From: Ryuthela nishihirai
Taxonomy: Eukaryota > Arthropoda > Arachnida > Araneae > Heptathelidae
Direction of reading: 5' to 3'
Assembly (NCBI GenBank): GCA_038380435.1
Contig: JAWZYU010000667.1
Coordinates: 1-64,000 of the forward strand
Length of the DNA: 64,000 nt
Part shown: positions 24,678 to 35,370 of the stretch, in pieces
Numbering within the stretch: position 1 is the first letter of the stretch
Layout of the letters: the number at the start of each line of letters is the position of its first letter
The notes under the pieces: model-generated
What the model saw: the letters and a program-made list of their open reading frames with translations, nothing else
What the model was told of the DNA's origin: nothing
The model's database searches: none
Program-made: the position numbers and the translations under genes

Positions 24678-27258
24678 AGAGCACGGTTTCTTACAGCAAA
24701 ATTTGAGACAAGCGTTAAAGACTTGAATGTTATCTGCTGCTATGCCCCCACTGAGGATGCCAATGAGGATGAGAAGGATAGGTTTTATGGTCAACTTCAG
24801 GATATTTTGAATTCTGTCAAGAAAGGAGACCTTGTTCTAGGTCACCCTTGTTCTAGGTGACTTCAATGCCAAAGTTGGTACTGACTCTGACCTTTGGGGA
24901 GGAGTAATAGGCCCTTTTGGTATTGGTAGCTGCAATGGCAATGGGCAACGTCTCCTACAGGTAAGTTAACTCAATTGTTTCAGAATAACTAACACTTATT
25001 ACAAACACCGCGACATACATAAGTACACATGGGGTTCACCCGATGGGCTGCATAAGAATGTGATTGATTACATATTAATTAACAGCAAATGGGCTACTTC
25101 TGTTAGGCATATAGGTATGTTAGGCTACCATGGCATATAGGGGAGCTGAAATTGGATCTGACCACTACCTTGTTAAAGGTGTCTTGCAACTTAACTCAAA
25201 AAGAATTGTGCTAAAGTTAAAAAATTTATTTTTAATACTGAAGCTCTGAAAGACCCAGTTATAGCTAAAGCTTACCATGATAGGTTACTTAGTCATTATG
25301 GCAGGTCAGCTTACTACTGAAGTTGAGGAAGAATGGGGCCGTTTTAAACAGGGTTTTTGGAAACTAACAGTACTCTTTTAGGAAAAAAGGAGCAGAGGAG
25401 ACAGAATTATTTAAGTGATAAGCTTATTTCAGAAAGAAGGAACTGCAGGAATGTCCTTAATCAGTACCCTACTAGTCCTAATAGAAAGGATTACAGAGAG
25501 CTTAATAAACGTGTAAAGGATCAGTTAGCTGCTGATAAGAATCTTTGGCTTGACTGACAAAGCCGAGGAAGCAGTTAGACAGCACAATAGCAGATAGCTG
25601 TACCAGATAGTTAATGTTTTATGTGGTAGAAAACGGACAGGTATACAGGGACTGAAGGATAAACAAGGTAAGGTTATAGAAGGTGAGGATTCTGTCATGG
25701 CTAGGTGGGCTGAGCATTTCAGTGATGTTCTAAGCAATGCGGTTAGTTCTATTCCCATTGTTTGCAATGATGATAGATGCATTGGTGGCTTTAATGTTGG
25801 CCCTATAACCCAATCTGAAGTTATTTTGGCTGTTTCTAAAACTTAAACTTCATAAATCCCCAGGGGTAGATGAAATTACTACAGAAATGCTTAGAGTTGG
25901 AAATGTTTCGGTTACCACTTGGATGCCTGAAATTTTGAATATCTTTTATGATAAAGGCATGGTTCCTAAGGATTTTACCAGAGCTATTGTTATCCCTGTT
26001 TTCAAAAAAGGTGATCACAGTTCTTGTGAAAACTATAGGGGTATTAGCCTACTCTCTGTTCCAGGTAAAGTTCTTTCCATGATTGTGCTTAATAGAATTA
26101 AGAATCTGGTTGACACTCAATTGCGTGATGAGCAATGTGGATTCAGAAGTGGTAGGGGATGTGTAGATCAGATATTTTCACTTAGGCAGATTCTTGAGAA
26201 ATGTTTAGAGTTTCAGAAACCTTTGGTTGCTAGCTTTGTTGATTTCAAAAAGGCTTTCGACTCTGTTGATCGTCATAATTTGTGGTTGATTGTGAGATCA
26301 TATGGTTTACCAGACAAGTTAGTTAACATAATGAAAGCTCTCTATAATAACACTGAGTCGTGTGTGAGAGTTGATAAGGCTTGTAGCAATTGGTTTAGCA
26401 TTACTTCTGGTGTTCGACAAGGGTGCATTTTGTCTCCTTTTCTCTTTAGTTTGGGTATTGATTATGTTATTCGAAATTCACTTCAAGGGAAAGATTTTGG
26501 CCTTAAATGGGCTGGAGATACGAAAATTTCTGATTTAGATTATGCTGATGATTTAGCCCTTTTGGCAAATGATGTTGATGAGATGAACTCTTTCATTCGA
26601 GCTGTTGATGAGACTGATAGTAGAGTAGGTTTGGTTATAAACAGAGAGAAAACTAAATTGGTGAAAATTGGTCAGGCAGGCTGTGATTCATTTAATCTGA
26701 ATGGTTGCAATCTTGAGCAGGTGTCACAGTTTAATTATCTTGGGAGCTACGTAACAGATAATGGTGATGTGCGGCATGAGATTAACAGACGAATAGGGAT
26801 TGCTGCCGGGACTTTTAAGAATCTATGGAGAGTGTGGAGAAATAGGCGTATACACCTAAAGACTAAAATTAGACTGTATAATAGTTTGGTTCTTTCTAGG
26901 GTTAGTTATGGTAGTGAAACTTTGACATTGTGTAAATTTGGTAACAGGAAACTAGATGCTTTTGATTCCAGATGCTTACGCAGTATCTTGAGCATTAGTT
27001 GGTTCAGCTTTGTAACTAATGATGAGGTTAGGCAAAGGAGTCTGCAACCTCCTTTAAGCAGCATATTGTGCAGAGAGAGACTCCGCTGGATTGGCCATGC
27101 TGGGCAGACAATGTCAAACAGGATCTTGTTAGAATTGGTGTGCAGTGATCAGGTGCAGCAGATGTAGATCAGGACAGACTTGCTTGGAGAACTAAATTGC
27201 ACGGTCTGGTTGGACCTCCGTAGCCCTGGCTGCTTGAGGATGAAGATGATGATGATGT
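24678..27258 (+). mobile_element. Family A LINE (APE-type non-LTR retrotransposon), 5'-truncated
   Basis: The copy begins inside the endonuclease domain at a junction with gypsy sequence and runs to a 3' end of GAGGATGAAGATGATGATGATG, a short trinucleotide tail typical of some LINE clades. The endonuclease part is broken by a micro-duplication at 24,831-24,858. The linker from about 25,010 to 25,880 has many frame changes, and RT is intact over 426 codons. Other copies: 34.2-35.3 kb (5' part), 58.3-59.7 kb (minus) and 59.7-60.0 kb (plus). The endonuclease resembles those often annotated as craniofacial development protein 2-like, which suggests an RTE-like element, but the clade is not settled. 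Confidence 0.85.
25887..27167 (+). pseudogene. LINE family A reverse transcriptase
   Basis: A 426-codon frame with ordered RT motifs: IVIPVFKKGDHSSCENYRGI, the CGFRSGRGCVDQIF block, SFVDFKKAFDSVDRH, TSGVRQGCILSPFLF, and the catalytic DLDYADDLALLA with the DD pair. The thumb region follows with GSYVTDNGDV and RNRRIHLKTKIRLYNSLVLS, ending with RERLRWIGHAGQTM. The usual start is lost upstream, so the annotated start is only the first methionine after a frameshift. Thumb and C-terminal motifs continue for about 20 codons past the stop in another frame (RLAWRTKLHGL). Confidence 0.9.
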
Positions 27259-27540
27259 ATTCATACATGTGTTTTACTACGCGAGTATCTCTAACATGCA
27301 CATTTCATGTTTAAGTAAGAGTGAGTTTAGGTAATTTTTCCCGCCCGAGTATGTATATTTCTGTATTTTATAAGTGTAAAAGTGATTATTTTTCCTGCAA
27401 GGACTCGTTTTTTCGACAGTGATATGTATTCACCTATGTGTTTCATTACACGAGTAAATCAATCATGCATATTTCATGTTCAACTAAGAAAGGTTTAGTT
27501 ATTTTTCCCGCATAAGAATGCATGTTTCTTTACGTTCGAA
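27250..27540. repeat. Degenerate tandem repeat of about 167 bp
   Basis: Two neighbouring stretches share order and sequence: GTATTCATACATGTGTTTTA with ACGCGAG, CATTTCATGTT and TTTTTCCCGC from about 27,256, and GTATTCACCTATGTGTTTCA with ACACGAG, CATATTTCATGTT and TTTTTCCCGC from about 27,425. A third, weaker unit may follow near 27,730. Confidence 0.65.
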
Positions 27541-27559
27541 ACGTTTTTCCCAGTTTATT

Positions 27560-28335
27560 GCAAGTATGTGCACGTGCGGAGTACAGCAGTAACGATAGTT
27601 TAACCGCAAGTATTCGTTATTTAAGTATTAGGGCATCAATGCCACATTTACTTTTCTTGCAACAACGTTCATTTCTAGGGAGATGCAAATCAGCAATGTT
27701 ATTTTTCCTGCAAAGATTCACCTTTTGTGTAAGCATATGAATTTTACATGTGCCATTTCAGTTGTATGTGAATCAAATATTCACTTTTCTGAACGAGGGT
27801 GAAATACATACACTGTGTATAACATTTTATTTGTAAGTTTCACCCAATTTGGATAATTTTCACGCAAACGCTTGAACATGTGAGACCTACTTATGTTTTT
27901 CGGAGTGTTCGAACCTGCATATATGAAATTAGTTTTTTCCACGAGTTTCGAAGAAGCAGAAACATTTTTTTTTGTTCAAAATTGATTATTGCAAGATATT
28001 TCGCCACTGATTTGAACTTGAATATTCATATTTCGGTAGGTGTAAGGATTCTTCTCAATGCGTTTGAATCTTTTTGAGCACGACTGTCTTACGTTACGTT
28101 TTCTGTCAGATGTCTCGTAACGTACGAAACGTGTGTGTTTTTGTTAATACAGAAGATGACATGAGAGCGGTTAGGTTTAAGAACCTGAAAAATAAAACGG
28201 CCCATAACGGAGCGTTGTTCAGAGCACGAAATACGATAGAAACTAGCGACAGCCCGAGAATTTTCAAACTTAGAAAAATCCAAAACTTGTAGAGGGCATG
28301 AAATGCATTAAGAACGCGGCGGAGGGATGGTAAAA
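27560..28335. other. Intergenic DNA, nothing recognised
   Basis: Only short open frames on both strands with no recognisable motif. Confidence 0.5.
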
Positions 28336-28339
28336 GGTG

Positions 28340-28566
28340 AACCATGACCTGACACTGGCGAAATCCTGTTGTTTCGTGCAAACAGTGAAGGATGATAAAA
28401 CATGTAATAATAAAATGAAAATGGAGATCCAGTTGTTTCAGAAAAGAGGACTGAGCGATCCTTTTGTGGCACAAGGATTTTGACCCTTTTCATGGATATT
28501 ACCTTTTATCACCTCTTCAATCTTCGTGCGAAGAAACAAGGATTTAACCCGTGTCAGGTCATGGTT
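28340..28566. repeat. 227-bp fold-back element
   Basis: AACCATGACCTGACAC at 28,340-28,355 is perfectly inverted at 28,551-28,566. Pairing continues inward imperfectly, matching AAATCCTGTTGTTTCG on the left with its diverged complement on the right, so most of the element can fold into one long hairpin. No ORF and no clear TSD. Probably a foldback MITE or a local inverted duplication. Confidence 0.65.
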
Positions 28567-28960
28567 TATAGGAAATTCATTTTTATAGGAAATTCATTTT
28601 TGTAGGAAATTCTTGAGCGCGAGTTCAAAAGTCCATTTTAAAATATGTTTATCTCTAAAAAAGAAAAAGCAAAAAACAAAACTATACGCAGAGACAGATG
28701 GCAAAAGGAAAGCATTAGCTAATTTTTTCTTTTTTTCGAAAAGGAGTTAAAAAGTTTTTTTAGAGTATTTATTTCGGATAATCATCGCTCAACGACACCT
28801 AAATATTATCTTGCATTGGAAACCTAGAGATTATAATTAAATTGAATTTCATTTAATTCTCTTGCCTTAACAAATATTACCTTAACAAATCATTTGGTAA
28901 TAAGCAAATAACATTTGACGGTATTGCGTAGACAATGCGCAAGAACGCAAGCGTGTCATT

Positions 28961-29025
28961 AGACGTCATAATTGTTTGAAAAATCGTTGTTAAGGAACGT
29001 CACCTGTCGAAGTTACATGACGTTG
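28961..29025. promoter_or_regulatory. Cluster of CRE-like half sites before exon 1
   Basis: AGACGTCAT (28,961-28,969), AACGTCACC (about 28,997) and ATGACGTTG (about 29,018) lie within 160 bp upstream of the predicted start codon. Each keeps the TGACG or CGTCA core. A role in driving the spliced gene is inferred from position only. Confidence 0.35.
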
Positions 29026-29113
29026 ATTTCCTCTAATCTGTTGTCATTAATTGATTTGATTTTGTGATAGCAAATGCGTGAATAAGTTATTGTAAAAGAC
29101 AAAAGTTAATAAG

Positions 29114-32100
29114 ATGTCAGGAAGAAAAAGAAAAGGAAATTGGTATATAGGAGAAGTTACTGAGTAAGTACAACGATTTTTTTCATTGAATCAGAATTTC
29201 CTAGTTATTTTAATAAAGTTTTTATTCGCTGTTCCCGTCTAAAAATTATATATATATACTTATTGGCTATCCTGAGTTATCTCTTTCATTTTCACTGAAA
29301 TGATCTTATTAGTGACGGTAATCGATATGTGCTGGAGTCATTCGGTCTAATGTTCAACTGCTATTAGGGACGAGACTACAGTATTAATTTTTTTCCCGTC
29401 AATTAGGTGAAAAAAATGAATAGCCTTAAAGTCCAGCCAGAGTTTTACCTCGCTGACAGAGAAACTGAAAGAATTAACTGAAGCTGAATTTTGTTGTGGT
29501 TTGGGTTGTTTACCTCTAAGTGACACTTTTGTGCATTCAATGGGCTAAACCGCCAGGTCATAAGGACCACAAAGGTTCAGAGGAGGTTGGGGAAGGGGAC
29601 CCACTGGATTACACTTGGCAGACAGATGAGAGCTTTCTGTCTGGGCCTTCCAGCATGTTCTGTAACGTGCACAGGGTATGGCTCTCCTTCATACATGGTC
29701 AGGGCTCAACAACCCATCAGAATGACCGCGACCTTTGTAATCTCATCGGTGTTCCCTTTCACACCGAGAGTAGGGTGGAGCTTATGGGAGATAAATCTCA
29801 ACGCTGATACAGTGGGAACTCGAAATTGGGAATATCGCATTACTAGTCTGGTGCTGGTGATTATGATTCAGGCAAGACATGGTGGCTACCTCAGGTACCA
29901 AAGTTTCAGTTTATGCTTCTGTTCAGGAGACTTCAAAATAGCTTGTTCCCTTCAATCGGGTTAGCTAGATAATCAGCGTTATCTGCTCTCTGATTGGCCC
30001 ATTCAACACACCGAAATTGTCTTTCATTTTGAGAGTTTAAACTCTCTAGATCGCTCCTTGAGCTGAGTTTGGTTAAATTGACATCGAATGTCAGCGAATA
30101 CACTGATGATCTTTAAGCTTATCGCAGTGCTATGACTTTACTCTTTTTACCTACAGGGTACCGAGATTTATGAAAATTACATGATAAAATTCAAAGCAGT
30201 ATTTATATAGCTTAGTAGTTATAAGAGACAAAAAAAGTAACATCAAGTACCAGGTTACCAATTAAAAACCCATTAACACCTGATAAATAATGAATAATGA
30301 CGTAACTCAGATAAAACATGGCGATATGTTTTGGCAGTTCCCGAAGATGGTCATTCTCAAGTGTAAAAGATATATTTCGAAAGACATGGAGCTGGCCATT
30401 TCGTTGCAATCCGAGAACACGGTGCAATTCCAAGTTATCATGCAAACTGCCTTTGTGGTTCACATAAAGAATACGTTATTTTTATTTACTTTTTATTGCG
30501 TGCAAACTTTAACAGCTTTAGTACAATACAGTGTTAAGATGATTTTCAAATATGATTTAATACACAAATTCCATGTGATTAATTTTTTAGAGAATGCGTT
30601 TAATAACAAGTTAGTTTACCTCACGACTGTTTATACACTGTAGTGCGTACTCAACATCTTCTCATGTAAGAAAAGTTGAGGGGTTTTGATACTTTGGCGA
30701 CTAGGAGCTACCATATTCCATAAATACTTCTCTTAATATGCATAAAGTATATATTTAAGTGGGTAATAGAGAATTACAACTTGTATCCTAATCCTTGCGT
30801 ACTCTACCAACACGTTACCATATGGAGACAATAAAATCTTAGAATTTATATATTGGGATGAGTTACCTGTTTTCGTTTTACAATTATCACTTACAGATCC
30901 ACAAGGGTTGATAGGAATGGCATTCTGTGTAGGTTAAATTTCTTCAGAACAATCTGAAATATATTCCATAAGACTGGAATCAAGGATTGAAACTGCCAAG
31001 ATAGATACAGCAGATCACTGGGATGCTCCCGAAATCACTCATGACCAGTTGAAATATGGACGTGATCATGACTACCATTTGAAAGGGAACCACGTCGATC
31101 TCAGTCCTTAATAACTGCCATTTTGTCCACAGATACAATGGATTCCAATAGAAACTTCCCATGCTATAATATCCCTACCATCAGCCAGAGGTTTGGGATT
31201 GAAACAATCCGAGCGATGCTTCACTTCATCTGCAACACACTTTGGACGTTCTTTACGAGATTTTTTTTCCATTATGAGAATTTGAAATGAGAAGTGATAA
31301 TGGCTTAATTAACAACGCTGCATGCAATAAATTGGTCACTTGAAGGGATTTAAAGCAATTTACTAAAGAAATTCGCAGCCCACTGCAAACGGTTGCCTAG
31401 TTCCTTATCTAAGTGAGCTCTTTACGGTAAATCCACGGCGAGAACTTCATTCACTTTGGAGATGGCGAAATCATTTCTTCTCTTACAATATTTAAATGTG
31501 GGCTCAGATAGGAAAGATTTTGTGCAATAATATTAGAATGATATCATTGGTGGTCATTGCATCTCTTTCGTCCTCATAATCTATCTGCAGAATCATCACA
31601 TTAATTATCTTTACCTATTGTAAGAGATATGCAAACGATTCAACCCTTCGCTTGAAAAAGCGTGATCACAGAGCAGGATGGGTCTTTCTCCTGATGCTTT
31701 AATGGGATATTAATTATTTGAATAAATGTTTTCGTACTAGGGGTTGTGTGCATGACTAGGTAAGTGTCATTTGAATACACATTGTGTATTCAAATGACAC
31801 TTATAAGTCAGATTGGTTTACACTTGCTTCATCGATTCGACATTTTAAAAAATATTTTTAACATATCGGGGATGTTTTGCAAGGGATAGCCGAGATTAGA
31901 TATTTGTTACAAATCATCGACATCTATCGAAACTACAATGATTATTCCCTAAAATAATGATGATGCTTATGGGCCTAGAAAGACTGTCATCCATCAGATA
32001 GGACGTTAATGCAAGGCCCCGTATGCAGGAGAACAATATTCTGTGCACGTTGAAGAACAGGGAGACTTCCATCTATTTCTTAAGAGCTGTCCAAAGGATC

Positions 32101-33633
32101 TCTTTCACCAACTTTCTCTGAATCCTACAGGTCTTTTGTGTCCTTTAGGTCTCTGTTCATTTAACACATTGTAGGAGAAAAAGTGTCTTTAGGAGGTAAA
32201 AAAAATCGAACATTTCTATGTTTACATTTTAGGAAAAATAATTATTTCAAAAATAACCCTGGTGTTCGTTTGAGGAAATACTTGAGATTTCTTCTCGTGT
32301 ATCATGTCTTCTTTTAAAGTTTATATCTTATGATGAATGATTTTTCTTTAATTAGTAACATACGGCAAGCAATTATAATCTTATTAGTTCTGTTTGCGAT
32401 TTATATTCAGTTGTCGCCGAATGTGAGACTCATTATTATTTACTATTAAATTCTGACAGATTGAGCAACATTTCATTCTCTTTCTCTGTTTTATGTAGGT
32501 ATGATGTGAAGAAGCAGCACGAACACCCCGAGCAGTCCGGGGCGAAAAGGACTTGCCCACCACGTTGGCGTGAGGACGTTATGATGGAGCAAGATATCGA
32601 CAACTTACCAGGCGCTCCTGAAGGGGTAGGAACAACGGATTTCTTTCCAAATATAGAAGGGTCTATCAGATCTCGGAGACTGCGCTGTCGCGGAAAGCAG
32701 TAAGTTGACATACTTCATTCGTTTGCTGATATTGAATTAGTTATTAATCGTCTGAGTTTCTATTAGAGGCAAAACACAGTTAAATGGGGATAATGAACTC
32801 TGAACAATATTAGAAATAGGATTATCTGAAGTTTTACATTTTTAACAGGAATTCTTTAAAGGAAACATAATCTGAAATAGCTCATACTCTAAAATTAGCG
32901 ATGACAAATGCTTAAGAAATAATTGTTTGACAAAGCATTCTCTTTTGGTCGATTGAAAGAAATCTCATTTTGCAGTGAGAATGACATAGGAGTTGATTAA
33001 ACTAAATATCTTTAAAAGAAAAAATCTGAAATCGCTTTCGATCAGTAATTGTCGGCAGTGATAAGCAACTTTCGTTTTATAAAATAATATATATATATTA
33101 ATTTATTAGTATAATAAAAACAAAAACTAATTCTGGAAATTATTAATTATTTAAATATACGATTGCTTTGAATTTTACTTAAAATGAAATTAAAACAAAA
33201 GTCTAATACTTGCTTGAACTTGAGACTTAACAAAATGCTTCTACCTTACAGATGCACAGCCAATGGGAGCAATGAACCCTTAGAAGACGTCCATGGAGAG
33301 TACCTTTTTGGACCTCCACAGAAAAAAATGATCCCCACTTCCTACACCGATGACGATGTGAAAAGGATATTGGGTAAGTTTATCCCACCTGAAATTAAGT
33401 TCTATTATCCTGAACTAACTAGGCGTTACATTCCTAACGATGAGAGGAAAGAGCAGGGCGACAGATTGCAAAAGCGAAAAGCCATGTTGAGTATACAGAA
33501 AGATCGAGTGAAGGAAGAAGTGCAGATACAAGCTCCTGGCCCAGAAAGCAGGGAAAGCAGTGCCAAAGATAAGAACGGGAAGAGATGTAGAGCAGAAGGC
33601 TTTAGCAAAAGCTACACTGGAGGAGAGCAATGA
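29114..33633 (+). CDS. Three-exon host gene, function unknown, truncated by a gypsy insertion
   Basis: Exon 1 is 29,114-29,163 (MSGRKRKGNWYIGEVT plus two bases) with donor GTAAGT. Exon 2 is 32,499-32,699, acceptor TTTTATGTAG and donor GTAAGT. Exon 3 starts at 33,252 after acceptor CTACCTTACAG. Splice phases match at both junctions, giving one frame of 210 codons. The product is hydrophilic and basic with no signal peptide, membrane segment or known domain; it includes YLFGPPQKKMIP and FIPPEIKFYYPELTRRYIP. The last ten codons lie in gypsy gag sequence read in the wrong frame, so the natural C-terminus is lost at 33,598. The motif just before the break (SRESSAKDK) resembles repeats at 44,340-44,530, suggesting the rest of the exon lies there. 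Intron 1 holds two SINEs and a hairpin. Exon structure is well supported; function is not. Confidence 0.72.
29508..29815 (-). mobile_element. Family 1 SINE, minus strand, in intron 1
   Basis: Read on the minus strand it shows GAGATTTATCTCC near its head (29,785-29,797), then a diverged body, and ends with GCCCATTGAATGCACAAAAG, matching the family 3' end (AGCCCATGGTGTGCAAAAAA at 47.67 kb). The tRNA-like head is degraded. Confidence 0.75.
29830..31760. other. Intron 1 sequence, no feature recognised
   Basis: AT-rich DNA between two SINE copies. Short frames exist on both strands but none shows a recognisable motif or codon structure. Confidence 0.5.
31761..31803. repeat. Perfect 20-bp inverted repeat, 3-nt loop
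   Basis: TAAGTGTCATTTGAATACAC (31,761-31,780) is exactly inverted at 31,784-31,803, separated by ATT. It lies in intron 1, is too short for a miRNA precursor and is surrounded by unrelated sequence. Confidence 0.95.
31973..32150 (+). mobile_element. Family 1 SINE body fragment
   Basis: Plus-strand pieces such as CATCCATCAGATAGGACGTT, CCCCGTATGCAGGAGAAC, GTGCACGTTGAAGAACA and TTCTTAAGAGCTGTCC match, in order, the body of the SINE copies at 47.3 and 55.3 kb. The tRNA head and the 3' tail are missing. Confidence 0.75.
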
Positions 33634-34074
33634 GCGTGCCTCCGGACGAACGCCAGCCATACGAGCACTTGACGAGGAAACCCCTGCTAGGAACACAGAG
33701 TCGAACCCTCTGCCCCAGCTACAGGATCTGTTGGCAGCCTTTCCGCTGTGCCAGATCCAGGCAGATCTAGTACGTTTGGGGAAGCGCCTCCACCTGATTG
33801 AGGGACAGCGAGAGAGGAGCCATACCAGTCAGCCCCAGCAACAGCGGCACCCCTGGGCGGATCACCAGGGTGTCTCGTGCTTTGCGTGCGGTGGAGTGGG
33901 CCATTACGCCCATCAGTGTGCGTCGCCCCCGACCCTACGCCCACGTGACCCGCGATACCAAACAGGACGAAACCGGCAGCAAAATCGAGACCGAGCAACT
34001 CCACGGAGGACCCGCTGGACGAGAGAGAATGGATTCCCCTTTACACCCCCTCAGCGAACTCGAGATCAGGGTAG
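33598..34074 (+). pseudogene. Gypsy copy 1: gag 3' part with zinc knuckle
   Basis: Homology to gypsy copy 2 (minus strand, 43.4-44.06 kb) starts sharply at 33,598. The frame reads LAKATLEESNERASGRTPAI, a glutamine-rich stretch, then a CCHC zinc knuckle CFACGGVGHYAHQC (C-x2-C-x4-H-x4-C), then a basic tail. It joins directly to the last exon of the host gene, and a 1.3-kb insertion interrupts it at 34,074. The LTR and the N-terminal half of gag are absent. Confidence 0.88.
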
Positions 34075-35370
34075 TAGTAGTAGAACACATAACATAAATT
34101 GAATATTCTTGCTTTATAAAAGCAAACTCATTCAGAGGCTTTTTGAATCTGAATTAAGTTAAATAGATGGTATAGTATTAATGATGGTATAGTACCAAGC
34201 TGAGGTGTGGTCAACTTCACAGGGTCCTGGTACTAACCATTTATACCTACCAGACTGGACTTGTTTATGGATTTGAGTTTGATTATGGATCCTGGGCTTG
34301 CTGTACTGGTGGGCCTCTGTTGAGGGAGAGTCTGCCGCTGTGTTTTCTGTTTGCTTCTGGGTTGCCAGCTCTAAGTGAACAGAGGCATGGGATACCTTAT
34401 ATCAGCTGGTGGATAATCCTAATCAGAGGCCATCGCAGGTATCTGAACCTTACTTTGCTAGTTGGACATCGTCAAGCCTAAACTGGAGTAATGCGTCTCA
34501 GGCAGGCCATGTGGCTCTTTAAAAAGTCCACTTGAAAAGGTGGTGCCTGAAGTTCCTACCAGCATTGGTGACTTCAGCCTTTAGCGGAGGAGGAACGGGT
34601 CTTTGCACCATGCCTGCGATCAGGGGGCTGTTTGATATTGTTGGCCCTACCAATCTCAATAAACCTAATTTCTTTGAAAATCCTACTAATCATTTTCTCT
34701 CTGCAGGAACGTGGAACGTGAGGACATTATATAGAGATTATTCTCTTGATGTCCTCATGCAGGAATTCCAGCGCTATAACCTAGATATTCTAGGCTTGCA
34801 AGAGACCAGATGGACAGGTAAAGGTGAGATACTTAAAAATAACTTTAAATTTCTCTTTACAGGGAGGGAGGATGGAAAGCATCACCAAGGCGTGGGTCTG
34901 CTGCTCAGCAGACATGCTAGTGATGCTCTTCTGGGATATGAGTGCGTTGATGAAAGGTTTCTTACAGCAAAATTTCAGACAAGCATTAAAGACTTGAATG
35001 TTATCTGCTGTTATGCCCCCACTGAGGATGCTGATGAGGATGAGAAGGATAGGTTTTACGGACAACTTCAGGATATTTTGAATTCTGTCAAGAAAGGAGA
35101 TATTGCCCTTGTTCTTGGTGACTTCAATGCCAAAGTTGGTACTGACTCTGATCTTTGGGGAGGGGTGATAGGCCCTTTTGTTATTGGTAGCTGCAATGGC
35201 AATGGGCAACGTCTCCTACAGGTAAGTAAACTCAATGGTTTCAGAATAACTAACACATATTACAAACACCGCGACATTCTTTTATAATTGTGGAGTCATG
35301 TGATTTTTTATTAGAGAAACCTGGGATTTTATCAAACATTGGCGGAAAAGATGTTGTCCAGTAAGGAATG
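34075..35370 (+). mobile_element. 1,296-bp insertion carrying LINE family A 5' region
   Basis: It is flanked by the 11-bp repeat GATCAGGGTAG (34,064-34,074 and 35,371-35,381). The same site is uninterrupted in gypsy copy 2 near 37,470-37,485, so the boundaries are firm. Inside, 34,190-34,530 is LINE 5' untranslated-like sequence and 34,532-35,275 is its endonuclease ORF (next entry). LINE homology then stops, and 35,276-35,370 is unidentified. The LINE 3' end is not included, which is unusual for a target-primed insertion. The left edge begins with TAG repeats. Confidence 0.82.
34532..35287 (+). pseudogene. LINE family A apurinic-type endonuclease domain
   Basis: A 251-codon frame with AGTWNVRTL, LDILGLQETRWTGKGE, a GVGLLLS block, LNVICCYAPTED and IALVLGDFNAKVGTDSD, the order of an exonuclease-endonuclease-phosphatase domain in APE-type LINEs. 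The catalytic E (in QETRW), D and N (in GDFNAK) are present, but the final SDH block is missing because the copy is truncated. About 95% of the shared part looks identical to the copy at 24.68-25.01 kb, judged by eye. Confidence 0.88.

Noticed and set aside
30290..30643. 117-codon plus-strand frame in intron 1
   Set aside because: AT-rich composition, no motif, and inside an intron supported by phase-matched splice sites.
33687..34004. Minus-strand frame of 105 codons over gypsy gag
   Set aside because: Shadow of the plus-strand gag frame, which contains the zinc knuckle.
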